A stretch of DNA of 64,000 nucleotides from Paenibacillus terricola (lineage in GTDB: Bacteria > Bacillota > Bacilli > Paenibacillales > Paenibacillaceae). This document shows positions 33,978 through 43,504 of this stretch, piece by piece (position 1 is the stretch's first letter; every line of letters begins with the position of its first letter). Under the pieces are notes generated by a model. It saw only the letters and a list, made by a program, of their open reading frames with translations. It was not told where the DNA came from and did no database searches. The position numbers and the translations under genes were made by a program. The stretch is taken from contig NZ_JACXZA010000002.1 of NCBI RefSeq assembly GCF_014779765.1, positions 248,001 to 312,000 on the forward strand, read 5' to 3'.

Positions 33978-35032
33978 TGACGACGTTGACGAATTCGACG
34001 ATCACGCTGGCAGGCGCGATGAACAAGCTGATCAGCGGGCAGCATCTGAACCGCGATGAAGCACAAGAAGTGATGGGCTACATCATGCGCGGCGAAGCGA
34101 CGCCTGCACAAATCGGCGGCATTGCGACTGCACTGCGTATGAAAGGCGAGACACGCGACGAAATTACAGGATTCGCCCTTGCGATGCGTGCTTATTCCAA
34201 TCATGTTATGACGGAACAGACTAACCTTCTAGATACATGCGGCACGGGCGGCTCCGGTATTCACAAATTCAATATTTCGACCTCCTCGTCCATCATCGCT
34301 GCAGCGGCTGGCGTTCGTGTAGCGAAACACGGCAACCGTGCGATGTCTGGCAAAACAGGCAGCGCGGATGTGCTGGAAGCGCTAGGCGTGAACATAACGC
34401 TGTCGCCGGAGCAAGCGGCAGCTTGTCTGAACGAGATCGGCATCGTGTTCATGTTCGCTCAGCTGTACCATCCTTCGCTGCGCCATGCGGCGGCACCGCG
34501 CAAAGAGCTTGGCATTCGGACGATTTTCAATATGCTTGGACCATTGACGAATCCAGCCGGCGCTGACCGTCAGTTGCTGGGCCTATATGATCGTACCAAG
34601 ACGGAGACGATTGCAGAAGTGCTGGGTGATCTTGGCCTGAAGCGTGCGATGGTTGTAAGCAGCCATGATGGTCTGGATGAGATCAGCATATCGGCGCCAA
34701 CGCAAATTTCGGAGCTGCAGGACGGCGTTGTACGGACGTACGATCTGACGCCGGAAGAGCTTGGATTGCGCCGTCATTCGATCGATGCGATAATTGGCGG
34801 AGAAGCTTCTGACAATGCAGCTATTATTCGATCGATTATGACGGGCCAAGAGCAGGGTGCTTATCGGGATGTTGTATTGGCGAATGCGGGTGCATGCATT
34901 TATATGGGCGGCGCTGTCAACTCGCTCAGCGAGGGCGTACAGCAGGCTGCGGCAATGATCGATTCCGGCAAAGCGCTTGCGAAGCTGGAACAGCTTATTC
35001 AAACGACGGGAGAGTTGGGACATGTTTCTTGA
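33977..35032 (+). CDS. trpD: Anthranilate phosphoribosyltransferase
   Basis: 351 residues; transfers phosphoribose to anthranilate. Motifs CGTGGSGIHKFNIST (PRPP loop), KHGNRAMSGKTGSADVLE and FAQLYHPSLRHAAAPRKELGIRT are intact. ATG 33977 overlaps the trpE stop (TAATG). The C-terminus overlaps trpC by 11 bases. Confidence 0.96.
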   Translation: MTTLTNSTITLAGAMNKLISGQHLNRDEAQEVMGYIMRGEATPAQIGGIATALRMKGETRDEITGFALAMRAYSNHVMTEQTNLLDTCGTGGSGIHKFNISTSSSIIAAAAGVRVAKHGNRAMSGKTGSADVLEALGVNITLSPEQAAACLNEIGIVFMFAQLYHPSLRHAAAPRKELGIRTIFNMLGPLTNPAGADRQLLGLYDRTKTETIAEVLGDLGLKRAMVVSSHDGLDEISISAPTQISELQDGVVRTYDLTPEELGLRRHSIDAIIGGEASDNAAIIRSIMTGQEQGAYRDVVLANAGACIYMGGAVNSLSEGVQQAAAMIDSGKALAKLEQLIQTTGELGHVS

Positions 35033-35828
35033 TCGCATCGTAGTAACGAAGAAGCAGGAAGTAGAGGAGCTGTCCGGACGGTTCTCACTTGAAGCATATG
35101 AGCGGCGTATTGCAGATATGGCGGCTACGCTCGGCTTCGAGCGTGCCGTGTCGGCAGCGGGACGCAAGCGTCCTATGGGCTTGATTGCAGAAGTAAAGAA
35201 GGCTTCCCCTTCCAAAGGGTTAATTCGTGAAGATTTCCATCCTGTTCACCTGGCGCGCGCCTACGAAGAGGCGGGTACGGATTGCATCTCGGTTCTGACG
35301 GACCGCGATTACTTCCAAGGCTCGAATGAGTACTTGCAGGCTGTTCGCCAAGCCGTTAATGTGCCGCTGCTGCGCAAAGATTTTACGATTGATTATCGTC
35401 AGATCTATGAAGCTCGTGATCTCGGCGCCGATGCAGTACTCCTCATTGCAGCCATTCTGACGAAGGAACAATTGTCGGAGTTCCACGACATTGCGAAGTC
35501 CATTGGACTTGATGCGCTTGTGGAAGTGCATGACCGCCAAGAACTCGAGACGGTATTGGAACTCGACAAGGCTACGCTCATCGGTATCAATAACCGTGAT
35601 CTGCGTTCCTTCGTGACCAATCTGAAGACGACAGAAGAGTTGATTGGCATTATTCCGAAGGGCAAAGGCATTACCCTCATTAGCGAGAGCGGTATTGCAG
35701 GCGTAGACGATATGGCTTACTTGAAATCGGTTGGAGCAGACGGTGTTCTGATCGGCGAGCATTTCATGCGCAAGCCGCATGTCGGCAATGCCATTGAGGA
35801 GCTGATGGGACCGGTGGGCGTACGATGA
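35022..35828 (+). CDS. trpC: Indole-3-glycerol phosphate synthase
   Basis: 268 residues, TIM barrel. Motifs: LIAEVKKASPSKG (catalytic Lys), ISVLTDRDYFQGS, LRKDFTIDYRQIYEAR, IGINNRDL and ISESGI. ATG 35022 gives the usual MFLDRIVVTKKQEV start, overlapping trpD; only a weak ribosome site (GAGTTGGGA), so translational coupling is likely. It overlaps trpF by four bases. Confidence 0.96.
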   Translation: MFLDRIVVTKKQEVEELSGRFSLEAYERRIADMAATLGFERAVSAAGRKRPMGLIAEVKKASPSKGLIREDFHPVHLARAYEEAGTDCISVLTDRDYFQGSNEYLQAVRQAVNVPLLRKDFTIDYRQIYEARDLGADAVLLIAAILTKEQLSEFHDIAKSIGLDALVEVHDRQELETVLELDKATLIGINNRDLRSFVTNLKTTEELIGIIPKGKGITLISESGIAGVDDMAYLKSVGADGVLIGEHFMRKPHVGNAIEELMGPVGVR

Positions 35829-36538
35829 GCGATGCTTCTCGTCCCACGGTAAGTCAGGGAACCTATACGCGGATCAAAATATGCGGGCTGCGTGACACTG
35901 CAACCATTCGTGATATGCATGATCTAGACATCGAGGCTGTTGGCTTCATATTCGCGCCGAGCAAACGGCAAGTTTCAGCAGAACAAGCTGCTGAACTCAT
36001 AGCAGAAGTGCGTGCTTGGAAAGCGCCGACTTCGTCGGGGCAAGCGCCGCTTGCGGTAGGCGTATTCGTTAATAGCGACCTCGCTTCGCTTGCGCATGCC
36101 GTGAATACGGCTTCGCTGGACGTCGTTCAGCTTCATGGCAGTGAAACGCCGGAAGACTGTGAAGCAGCGAAGCGGGAGCTTGGCGTTCAAGTGTGGAAAG
36201 TGTTCCACCTTGGCCGCGACGGAGGAGAGTCGAATGTCGTCGATGCGAAGCAGCAATTGATGCCATATAAAGGGCATGTTGATGCAGTGTTGATCGATAC
36301 GGCAGGCGGCGGAACGGGAACCGCTTTCGATTGGTCAGTCATTAATCGCTACAAGGAAGCATCCGCTGAGATTGGCGTTCCCCTCTACGTGGCGGGAGGC
36401 CTGAGTCTCGATAATGTAGAGTTCTTGGTCAAGGAATACAGCCCTGACGGTGTAGACGTCTCCAGCGGCGTTGAGACGGACGGGGTTAAAGATATCGACA
36501 AAATCAAAACATTCGTAAGAAAGGTGTGGGAAGCATGA
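35825..36538 (+). CDS. trpF: Phosphoribosylanthranilate isomerase
   Basis: 237 residues, TIM barrel. The catalytic-cysteine motif KICGLRD is near residue 19, followed by [20 protein letters not shown] and VDVSSGVE near the end. The N-terminal 15 residues are a small extension. It overlaps trpC and trpB by four bases each (ATGA), showing tight coupling. Confidence 0.95.
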   Translation: MSDASRPTVSQGTYTRIKICGLRDTATIRDMHDLDIEAVGFIFAPSKRQVSAEQAAELIAEVRAWKAPTSSGQAPLAVGVFVNSDLASLAHAVNTASLDVVQLHGSETPEDCEAAKRELGVQVWKVFHLGRDGGESNVVDAKQQLMPYKGHVDAVLIDTAGGGTGTAFDWSVINRYKEASAEIGVPLYVAGGLSLDNVEFLVKEYSPDGVDVSSGVETDGVKDIDKIKTFVRKVWEA

Positions 36539-37740
36539 CCCAATTACCTGACGAGAGAGGCCGGTTTGGCCAGTTCGGCGGGCGCTACGTTCCAGAGACG
36601 TTGATGAATGCGCTGAATGAGCTCGAAGAGGCATACAATATGTATTCGAAAGACCCGGAATTTCAAGCGGAGCTTCGTTATTTGCTCGACAAATATTCCG
36701 GACGTCCAACGTCGCTCTACTACGCAGAGCGGCTGACGAAGAAGCTTGGCGGCGCAAAGATCTATCTCAAGCGCGAGGACCTGAACCATACGGGTGCGCA
36801 CAAAATCAACAATACGCTTGGTCAAGGGCTCCTTGCGAAGCGTATGGGCAAAACGAAGATCATTGCAGAAACGGGCGCCGGACAACACGGTGTTGCTTCC
36901 GCCACTGTCGCGGCGCTGCTCGGTATGGAATGCAAAGTGTTCATGGGCGAAGAGGACACGAAGCGTCAACAGCTGAACGTATTCCGTATGCAGCTGCTCG
37001 GCGCAGAAGTCGTACCTGTCATGTCTGGCACTCGTACGCTTAAGGATGCATGCAACGAAACGCTTCGTTACTGGGTTAGCAACGTTGATGACACGTACTA
37101 TATTCTTGGTTCGGTTACAGGACCACATCCTTATCCGCAAATTGTCCGCGACTTCCAACGCATTATCGGCGACGAAGCTCGGGAGCAAATGTTGAAGGAA
37201 GAGGGACGTCTTCCGGACTACGTTGTCGCAGCGGTTGGCGGCGGCAGCAACGCGATCGGTATTTTCTATCCGTTCGTCGAAGATGAGTCGGTTAAGCTGA
37301 TCGGGGTAGAAGCAGCCGGCAAGGGCGTCGATACGGACGAACATGCTGCTACGATGACCAAAGGCCGTCACGGCGTCTTCCAAGGCTCGCTCAGCTATGT
37401 ACTGCAGGATGAGTACGGTCAAGTACAGCCGGCTCACTCGATTTCCGCTGGACTTGATTACCCAGGCATCGGCCCTGAGCATGCTTACCTCAAAGATTCG
37501 GGCCGTGCCAAGTATGTACCGATTACGGATGCAGAAGCTCTGGAAGCCCTTCAACTTCTATCGCGTACGGAAGGTATTCTTCCGGCATTAGAATCGGCAC
37601 ACGCGATCGCGCAGACGATCAAGCTGGCCCCAACGCTCGGCGAAGACGAGATTATCGTCGTCAGCTTGTCCGGCCGCGGCGACAAAGACGTAGAAGCGAT
37701 CATGGGCTACTTGGGAGGTGACGGCAATGAATCTCATTGA
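36535..37740 (+). CDS. trpB: Tryptophan synthase beta chain
   Basis: 401 residues, PLP enzyme condensing indole and serine. The motif [11 protein letters not shown] holds the PLP lysine; [20 protein letters not shown] and [10 protein letters not shown] are intact. ATG 36535 overlaps the trpF stop, with AAGGTGTGGG upstream. It overlaps trpA by 14 bases. Confidence 0.97.
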   Translation: MTQLPDERGRFGQFGGRYVPETLMNALNELEEAYNMYSKDPEFQAELRYLLDKYSGRPTSLYYAERLTKKLGGAKIYLKREDLNHTGAHKINNTLGQGLLAKRMGKTKIIAETGAGQHGVASATVAALLGMECKVFMGEEDTKRQQLNVFRMQLLGAEVVPVMSGTRTLKDACNETLRYWVSNVDDTYYILGSVTGPHPYPQIVRDFQRIIGDEAREQMLKEEGRLPDYVVAAVGGGSNAIGIFYPFVEDESVKLIGVEAAGKGVDTDEHAATMTKGRHGVFQGSLSYVLQDEYGQVQPAHSISAGLDYPGIGPEHAYLKDSGRAKYVPITDAEALEALQLLSRTEGILPALESAHAIAQTIKLAPTLGEDEIIVVSLSGRGDKDVEAIMGYLGGDGNESH

Positions 37741-38539
37741 TGCAACTTTTGCTCGATTGAAGGAACAGGACGGTACTGCTCTTATCCCGTTCCTTACGAT
37801 TGGCGATCCTGATTATGCGACTTCGGTCCAAATTATCCGCAAGCTCGAAGAAGCAGGCGCCGATATGATTGAGCTCGGCGTACCTTATTCAGATCCACTA
37901 GCTGACGGGCCTGTCATTCAACGGGCTTCGGAACGTGCGCTAGCTGGCGGACAAGTGACGATTGAAGGCGTGCTCAATGTTGCTGAAGAAGCTCGCAAAA
38001 CTGGCGTTAAGCTTCCGTTCATTCTGTTCACGTACTTCAACCCTGTACTGCAGCTCGGATTTGAGCGTTTCTTCGAGCTCTGCATGGATAAGGGCATCAG
38101 CGGACTTATTATTCCGGATCTGCCGCTCGAAGAAGACGGCGACCTGCGTGAGATGGCCGAAGAGGCGAACATTCACCTCATTCCGCTCGTGGCGCCTACT
38201 TCGAAGGAACGTGTTGCTCGCATTGCAGCACGTGCCCGTGGCTTCGTCTACTGCGTATCCTCGCTAGGTGTTACTGGTGTTCGCGCCGACTTCCATGCTG
38301 GCATTGACGAGTTCCTCTCGGACGTTCGCGCTGCAGCGGAAGTGCCTATCGCGGTGGGCTTCGGCATCTCGAGCCGTGAACAGGTTGAACGCTTCAGCAA
38401 GCAGAGCGACGGCGTCATCGTCGGCAGCGCGATTGTTCGCAAGATCGAAGAGGTATTGCCGAAGCTTCGTAACGAAGCGGAGCAAGAGGCGGCGCTTGAA
38501 GAGATCAGTCAATTCGTAGCAAACTTGAAAGTCCGCTAA
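37727..38539 (+). CDS. trpA: Tryptophan synthase alpha chain
   Basis: 270 residues, cleaves indole-3-glycerol phosphate. Motifs [19 protein letters not shown] (catalytic Glu and Asp), [11 protein letters not shown] and [10 protein letters not shown] are intact. ATG 37727 is used because GGGAGGTG lies seven bases before it; the GTG at 37718 is part of that ribosome site. It is the last trp gene and is followed by a terminator. Confidence 0.96.
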   Translation: MNLIDATFARLKEQDGTALIPFLTIGDPDYATSVQIIRKLEEAGADMIELGVPYSDPLADGPVIQRASERALAGGQVTIEGVLNVAEEARKTGVKLPFILFTYFNPVLQLGFERFFELCMDKGISGLIIPDLPLEEDGDLREMAEEANIHLIPLVAPTSKERVARIAARARGFVYCVSSLGVTGVRADFHAGIDEFLSDVRAAAEVPIAVGFGISSREQVERFSKQSDGVIVGSAIVRKIEEVLPKLRNEAEQEAALEEISQFVANLKVR

Positions 38540-38560
38540 ACGCACTTATCGATAATTGAT

Positions 38561-38597
38561 AAATCCCGATCGACCCCAGCGGCCGATCGGGATTTTT
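38561..38597 (+). terminator. trp operon terminator
   Basis: AATCCCGATCG and CGATCGGGATT form an 11-bp stem, followed by a T run. In B. subtilis hisC and tyrA are in the same supraoperon; here this terminator and a reverse-strand gene separate them from trp. Confidence 0.92.
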
Positions 38598-38615
38598 GTG
38601 TTCAGTAACAAGGGT

Positions 38616-39314
38616 TCAATCCGTCACCCAGGTTTCGCCGCCGTCATTCGTTACATAGTGAAACGTCTTCCGATCATTATCGTTGACGAATTCAATGTTT
38701 AGCGTCCCGTTCATACCGGCTTCATCCTGGAATGTAGGAGGATCTACATTGCCGTAGTTGAAGCCTTCTGGGATGGCAACGGATTGAGCGCTCCATGTTA
38801 AGCCACCGTCCGAAGTGCGATATAAAGGGACGAGCTCCTGGCCATGCTGCGAAGCGGTGATCCATCCGTTCTGATCATCACGGAAGGTAATGCCTGTGAC
38901 GTAGCCGTCGATAGTTATACTAACATCATGGACGAAGCTCCATGTATCCCCATGATCCAATGACTTATACAATCGTTTCTCCATTAGTCCCATTGCCGGA
39001 TCGGAAACCAACAGGATCCAGTCCGGAGCCGTGCTTTGCACGGAATGGAAAGAGAAATAGACATTCGATTCACTTAACTGCTGTTCCCATGGCTCTTGAA
39101 TAGGGAGCAGTTGAGCGATTTTGTCATAGGGGATGGGGGGCGTCTGCTCAGAAGGTTGACTATCTGACTGCTCAACAAGATATGACTGTATGGTTGTATC
39201 AGCATCAGTGTGTGAAGATGGTTCGATGTTTATCTCTGTTGTACTTATTACCTCGTTGCTGCACCCAGCTAGTAAGCCAACAACGAGTCCTATCAAATAC
39301 CACGCTCGTCTCAA
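38616..39314 (-). CDS. Lipoprotein with BNR/Asp-box repeats
   Basis: 232 residues. A lipobox LLAGC gives a lipidated Cys18. The exported part has three Asp-box-like repeats (SLDHGDTWSF, TSDGGLTWSA, TNDGGETWVTD), as in small sialidase-like or YCF48-like beta-propellers; there are too few for a full propeller. The start is TTG 39314 with AGGAGT about nine bases upstream. It interrupts the trp-hisC-tyrA supraoperon in the opposite direction, so it is probably a later insertion. Likely a surface-binding protein; the ligand is unknown. Confidence 0.75.
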   Translation of the reverse strand: MRRAWYLIGLVVGLLAGCSNEVISTTEINIEPSSHTDADTTIQSYLVEQSDSQPSEQTPPIPYDKIAQLLPIQEPWEQQLSESNVYFSFHSVQSTAPDWILLVSDPAMGLMEKRLYKSLDHGDTWSFVHDVSITIDGYVTGITFRDDQNGWITASQHGQELVPLYRTSDGGLTWSAQSVAIPEGFNYGNVDPPTFQDEAGMNGTLNIEFVNDNDRKTFHYVTNDGGETWVTD

Positions 39315-39536
39315 CTTATATCAACTCCTGCAATGGAATGGCATTCGATGCTAATGAATGGACGCATCAACGAAATCAATTGTTTCAGCCGAGCAGCGGG
39401 TTCAATGCTTTAACGTAATAATGCCAAGAAGCGTTGGTACGTTACTGCGTTATTTATGCTTTGCAACGTGGCGGATATGTGAGACAATATAGGATATATT
39501 GAAATTTCAACAATTGTTGATGAGGTGAATGGAGTC

Positions 39537-40637
39537 ATGCAGCCAAAAAGCAATATCGTCCATCTTCCCGTTTACCAACCGGGCAAACCAGTAGAAGACG
39601 TGAAACGGGAGCTTGGTCTCTCTGAAGTCATTAAGCTTGCTTCCAACGAGAATCCGTTCGGATGCTCCGAGCGCGCGAAGGAAGCCGTTATTTATGAAAT
39701 TTCGAACAATGCCAGCATTTATCCAGACGGCGCAAGCGTTGAACTGACGAAGAAACTCGCTGATCAACTCGGCGTTAGCACGGATAGCATTATTTTCGGC
39801 TGCGGCTCGGATGAAGTCATTCTGATGCTCGCACGCGCTTACCTCGTTCCAGGCGACGAGACGATTATGGCAGACCAGACGTTCAGCGTGTACAAGCATA
39901 ATGCCGAAGTCGAGAATGCACGCGTTATCGAAGTGCCGCTCACGAACGGCAAACACGACCTGCCGGCGATGCTGACCCATGTTACGGATCGCACGAAGCT
40001 CATCTGGGTGTGTAACCCGAACAACCCAACGGGTACCATCGTAACGAGGGATGAGATTGAATCCTTCATGAAACAAGTGCCAAGCCATGTGCTTGTCGTA
40101 TTGGACGAGGCATATGTGGAATACGTAACGGACGAATCGTTCCCGAACGGCATTGAATTGCTGTCGCAGTACAAGAACCTGATCGTACTTCGTACGTTCT
40201 CTAAGATTTTCGGCCTCGCCTCGCTGCGCATCGGTTATGGCGTTGGACATCCAGACGTTGTTCGCTCGATCAACCAAGTGCGTGAGCCATTCAATACGTC
40301 GCGTGTTGCTCAAGCGGCAGCTAGCGCTGCGCTCGACGACGTTGCATTCCTGAACGAGTGCCGCGATCGCAACTCGGAAGGTCTGAACTATCTGCGCGAG
40401 CAATTCGACCGTCTAGGTCTGTCTTACTTCGATGCTCATGGCAATTTCATTATGTTCGATACGAAGCTGCCTTCTCTCGAGGTGTTCGATGCGCTGCTCC
40501 GCAAAGGCATCATCTCCCGCGCAGGATGGGGTCACTACCCAACATACATTCGGATCACGGTCGGCAGTCGCGAGCAGAACGAGAAGTTCATTACGGCGCT
40601 GGAACAAGTACTGCAAGAAGCGGCGGTGCTTGGATAG
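39537..40637 (+). CDS. hisC: Histidinol-phosphate aminotransferase
   Basis: 366 residues, PLP enzyme used in histidine and, in Bacillus, also in aromatic amino acid synthesis. Motifs ASNENPFG, NPNNPTGT, DEAYVEY and FSKIFGLASLRIGY (PLP lysine) are intact. ATG 39537 has TGAGGTGA eight bases upstream; a GTG at 39525 is part of that site. It is three bases from tyrA, consistent with transamination of the TyrA product. Confidence 0.95.
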   Translation: MQPKSNIVHLPVYQPGKPVEDVKRELGLSEVIKLASNENPFGCSERAKEAVIYEISNNASIYPDGASVELTKKLADQLGVSTDSIIFGCGSDEVILMLARAYLVPGDETIMADQTFSVYKHNAEVENARVIEVPLTNGKHDLPAMLTHVTDRTKLIWVCNPNNPTGTIVTRDEIESFMKQVPSHVLVVLDEAYVEYVTDESFPNGIELLSQYKNLIVLRTFSKIFGLASLRIGYGVGHPDVVRSINQVREPFNTSRVAQAAASAALDDVAFLNECRDRNSEGLNYLREQFDRLGLSYFDAHGNFIMFDTKLPSLEVFDALLRKGIISRAGWGHYPTYIRITVGSREQNEKFITALEQVLQEAAVLG

Positions 40638-40640
40638 CAT

Positions 40641-41732
40641 ATGGTTAAAATCGCGATATTCGGCGTCGGGCTGATGGGCGGCTCGCTGGCACTCTGTTTT
40701 AAAGGGAAGCCAGATCTGTATGTAGTCGGTCATTCGACTCGCGAATCATCCGTACGTAAGTATCTCGAGCGAGGCGTTGTGGATTCAGCTACGACGTCTC
40801 TGCGCGAGGCGGCTGAAGACGCTGATTTTATTTTCCTGTGCGGGCCGGTAGGCAGCCTTGAATCAACTTTGAAGCAGTTGGCTGAGGTCAAGCTGAAGCC
40901 GGGCTGCATCATTACAGACGTCGGCAGCACGAAGTCGTCCGTGAACGCTTGCGCAAGATCACTTGATCTAGGCGAAGCGATATTCATTGGCGGTCATCCA
41001 ATGGCAGGCTCTGAGCGTTCAGGGGTGGAAGCAGCATCTCTCTATTTGTACGAGAATGCCTTCTATGTATTGACGCCTAATGGCACAACCCCGCCTGAAG
41101 CGGTAGAGAAGCTGAAGGAGCTTCTTGTTCATACGAAAGCGAACATCGTCATCGTGGATCCAGATGAGCATGACGATATAGTAGGCGCAATCAGTCATCT
41201 GCCGCATATGATTGCAGTCGCGCTTACGAATCAGGTCCGCCGTTACAATGACAACAATGAACTCTACTCGCAGCTAGCTGCGGGTGGATTTCGTGATATA
41301 ACGCGCATCGCCTCCAGCGATCCATCGATGTGGCGTGATATTCTTGTGGACAATCGAGATGTCTTACTGCGCTTGATTGAGGATTGGAATGAAGGCATTG
41401 AAGAGTTCGCACGTATGCTCAAAGCGGGTGATCTCGAAGGGATCGGTGAAGCCTTCCGAACGTCTGGTGAGTTCCGCAACAGCTTGCCAGAGCGACGCAA
41501 GGGAGTCATTCATGCGATCTATGAATGTTATGTTGACGTACCCGATACTCCAGGCGTTATCGGCCGGATTGCAACTGAGCTCGGCAATCGTCATATTAAC
41601 TTGAGCAATATGCAAATTATTGAGAGCAGGGAAGACGTGCCTGGCATTCTGCGACTCTCTTTCCGCAAGCAAGATGATCTCGATCAAGCCGTTATCGCGC
41701 TTGGCGAGCTGCAATATTCGGTTCATTTTTAA
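40641..41732 (+). CDS. tyrA: Prephenate dehydrogenase with ACT domain
   Basis: 363 residues; oxidises prephenate to 4-hydroxyphenylpyruvate. The NAD motif GVGLMGGSLA is at the start and GGHPMAGSERSG carries the catalytic histidine. A C-terminal ACT domain (about residues 295-363, starting DVPDTPGVIGRI) suggests feedback control by an aromatic amino acid. It follows hisC directly. aroE (EPSP synthase), which follows in B. subtilis, is not here. Confidence 0.95.
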   Translation: MVKIAIFGVGLMGGSLALCFKGKPDLYVVGHSTRESSVRKYLERGVVDSATTSLREAAEDADFIFLCGPVGSLESTLKQLAEVKLKPGCIITDVGSTKSSVNACARSLDLGEAIFIGGHPMAGSERSGVEAASLYLYENAFYVLTPNGTTPPEAVEKLKELLVHTKANIVIVDPDEHDDIVGAISHLPHMIAVALTNQVRRYNDNNELYSQLAAGGFRDITRIASSDPSMWRDILVDNRDVLLRLIEDWNEGIEEFARMLKAGDLEGIGEAFRTSGEFRNSLPERRKGVIHAIYECYVDVPDTPGVIGRIATELGNRHINLSNMQIIESREDVPGILRLSFRKQDDLDQAVIALGELQYSVHF

Positions 41733-41748
41733 AGGATCAAACAAGGAT

Positions 41749-41791
41749 AGGACTGTCCGATCTTCAATGAAGATTCGGACAGTCCTTATTT
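41749..41791 (+). terminator. hisC-tyrA terminator
   Basis: AGGACTGTCCGA and TCGGACAGTCCT form a long stem with inner TCTTC/GAAGA, then TTATTTTG. Confidence 0.85.
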
Positions 41792-41845
41792 TGTAAACCG
41801 AATAAATGTTTAAGAAGCCTATGGAAACGGGTAAGAAATAATGGC

Positions 41846-41926
41846 AAAAAAAATACCACCTCACAAAGAGGTGGTCCGCACAACGTGCGAAGTATTTGGA
41901 TAGGAGTGGAGAGAAACCATACTGTA
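41846..41926 (-). ncRNA. Candidate small RNA, about 80 nt
   Basis: A minus-strand transcript is predicted by a consensus promoter (41932-41960) and a strong terminator: ACCACCTC-tttgt-GAGGTGGT followed by A and eight T. Between them lie a small hairpin CGCAC-gtt-GTGCG and an unpaired pyrimidine-rich run TCTCTCCACTCC, which is complementary to Shine-Dalgarno-like sequence. A 19-codon frame starting ATG at about 41920 exists but has no ribosome site. No known RNA family is recognised. It could also encode a tiny peptide. Confidence 0.6.
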
Positions 41927-41931
41927 CTTTT

Positions 41932-41960
41932 ATTATATGTATACGTTTTCATTTTGTCAA
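41932..41960 (-). promoter_or_regulatory. Consensus SigA promoter for the small RNA candidate
   Basis: On the minus strand: TTGACA, 17 bases, TATAAT, i.e. both hexamers perfect at ideal spacing. There is no protein-coding gene for it to serve, and a terminator lies about 80 bases downstream. Confidence 0.8.
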
Positions 41961-42173
41961 GCGACAATCGTGAAAGCCTTTCCAAATTGATAAGATCTTT
42001 GTGAAATATTTATCCACGCAGTTCTTGTGCTGTGTTACAATACAGAAGCATTTGGCAGGAGTAAGATTGCAAAATCTGTATCTCCTATGTCGAAAGAGGC
42101 AGGAATTTAGACGCATAAGTTGAATTCATCTATAGACGAATTTGTCGTCTTCATAATTTTTTTGAGAAGCACA

Positions 42174-42198
42174 GAAACTTTTTGCTTCCGATTCGGTA
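42174..42198 (+). promoter_or_regulatory. Possible ECF-type promoter (autoregulation)
   Basis: GAAAC (42174-42178) and CGGTA (42194-42198) resemble the -35 AAC and -10 CGT signature of SigW-class ECF promoters, with a 15-16 base spacer. It lies about 50 bases before an ECF sigma gene, where such autoregulatory promoters usually are. An inverted repeat AGACGA-atttg-TCGTCT lies just upstream (42134-42150). Confidence 0.4.
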
Positions 42199-42251
42199 CA
42201 TATAGTTAGGCCGAACCGAGAAGACTCCGCAGGTGGGGAGGTTCGCCTGTC

Positions 42252-42851
42252 GTGACCGACACCCAATTAATACGAGAAATTAAGGACGGAAACGTCCAGA
42301 TGTATGCGGAATTGATGCGGCGATACCAGCGCAAGATCCTCGCTTTTATTTATCATATGCTCAAGAGCGCGAAGCTCGAGCTTATGGCGGAGGACTTATG
42401 TTCGGAAACGTTCTATAAAGCTTATAGAAGCTTGCACTCATTCCGCGAATTGGACGCGTCATTCTCGACGTGGTTATATACGATCGCTCGCAATACCGTC
42501 TTAAGTGAACTCCGCAAGCAGAAGGCGGGCAGTGTGCCGCTGGAGGAGTCGAATGTCGTTCCGTTGGCGCCGCCGGATGCTGTTCCGGAATTGCGTCTGC
42601 TTCAGAATGAACGGATGACGATGGTTCGCGAGGCGATCAACAATTTGCCTGAAAAACAGAGATCCGCACTCATACTGCGTGAATACGAGCAGCTTGATTA
42701 TCAGGAGATCGCCAGCATTCTAGGGCAGACGGTCAGTTCTGTGAAATCGCTGTTGTTCCGAGCAAGGGCGAGTGTGAAGACACAGCTCGAGCCGTATTTT
42801 GACGAGGCTGTGGTCACGGATGAGTCATATGAAGGGATGAGAACGCGATGA
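42252..42851 (+). CDS. ECF RNA polymerase sigma factor
   Basis: 199 residues. Region 2 (about residues 20-90; MAEDLCSETFYKAYRSLHSFRE and WLYTIARN) and region 4 (about 130-180; LPEKQRSALILREYEQLDYQEIA and SSVKSLLFRAR) are clear. The start is GTG 42252, with GGGGAGG 11 bases upstream. It overlaps the following anti-sigma gene by four bases. The regulated stress is unknown. It has the SigW-like general layout, but the subgroup cannot be decided by eye. Confidence 0.92.
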   Translation: MTDTQLIREIKDGNVQMYAELMRRYQRKILAFIYHMLKSAKLELMAEDLCSETFYKAYRSLHSFRELDASFSTWLYTIARNTVLSELRKQKAGSVPLEESNVVPLAPPDAVPELRLLQNERMTMVREAINNLPEKQRSALILREYEQLDYQEIASILGQTVSSVKSLLFRARASVKTQLEPYFDEAVVTDESYEGMRTR

Positions 42852-43456
42852 GATGCGACGAATGTCAAGAGAAACTCGGTCTGTATTGGGAACTCCCTGA
42901 ACAGGACGAAGATAGAACGGCTATAGACCGTCATCTCTTGGATTGTCCGGCATGCGCGGAACAATTACGATTGTGGGAAGAGAGCGATATGATCATTCGA
43001 TCGCTTTCCGGGGACTTTGAACCAGAGCTTGATGATGATTCCTACCGAATGAATAAGTCCGTGATGGATCGGATTTATGCGGATATGGAACATCTTCGAC
43101 CTGTTCATGAACGGTCCTATCGCTTCACAGCGTCATTCCGCTTCCGCAGCATTGCCCTCATCGCGTGCTGCTTAGCAATATTCGCTAGCGGACTGCTCTA
43201 TGCGATATTCGGAGATTGGGGCTCGTCCGCACAGAATATGGAGCCGATGACAGGGCTGCTCGAGACAGCAAGCGCTGGCGGTGATGGCTCTGTGCTTGGC
43301 GGCGAGTTCTATGCCGAAGTACCTGTAGCGAGTATAAGCGATCCGTTCGTGCTGAAAGTGGTGCCGACAGTGCCGCAATACTGGATCGTATTCTCTTTGT
43401 TCGGTGTGATCGCAACGCTGCTGCTTTCGAATTGGTTCGCTCGCACACGGAAATAA
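42848..43456 (+). CDS. Membrane anti-sigma factor with zinc finger
   Basis: 202 residues. The N-terminal zinc anti-sigma domain has CDEC near the start and HLLDCPAC (H-x3-C-x2-C) around residue 30. Two transmembrane helices follow: about 100-120 and 177-195. It is coupled to the ECF sigma gene by ATGA. It presumably holds the sigma factor at the membrane until a signal triggers proteolysis or a redox change. PrsW at 7.1 kb is one conceivable protease. Confidence 0.88.
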   Translation: MRCDECQEKLGLYWELPEQDEDRTAIDRHLLDCPACAEQLRLWEESDMIIRSLSGDFEPELDDDSYRMNKSVMDRIYADMEHLRPVHERSYRFTASFRFRSIALIACCLAIFASGLLYAIFGDWGSSAQNMEPMTGLLETASAGGDGSVLGGEFYAEVPVASISDPFVLKVVPTVPQYWIVFSLFGVIATLLLSNWFARTRK

Positions 43457-43504
43457 TGGATATGTTAGTTGCAGAAGTACCTCAATTGTGGAGTTGATTG
43501 CAGC

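Noticed and set aside
36544-37554. 336-codon open frame on the minus strand across trpB
   Set aside because: It mirrors a firmly identified gene on the plus strand, has no ribosome site and no recognisable domain. The same applies to long antisense frames at 20831-21766, 55863-56855, 30853-31641 and 12137-12811.
41764-41985. 73-codon minus-strand frame across the small RNA candidate
   Set aside because: It runs through the promoter and the terminators on both sides, so it cannot be a single translated unit.
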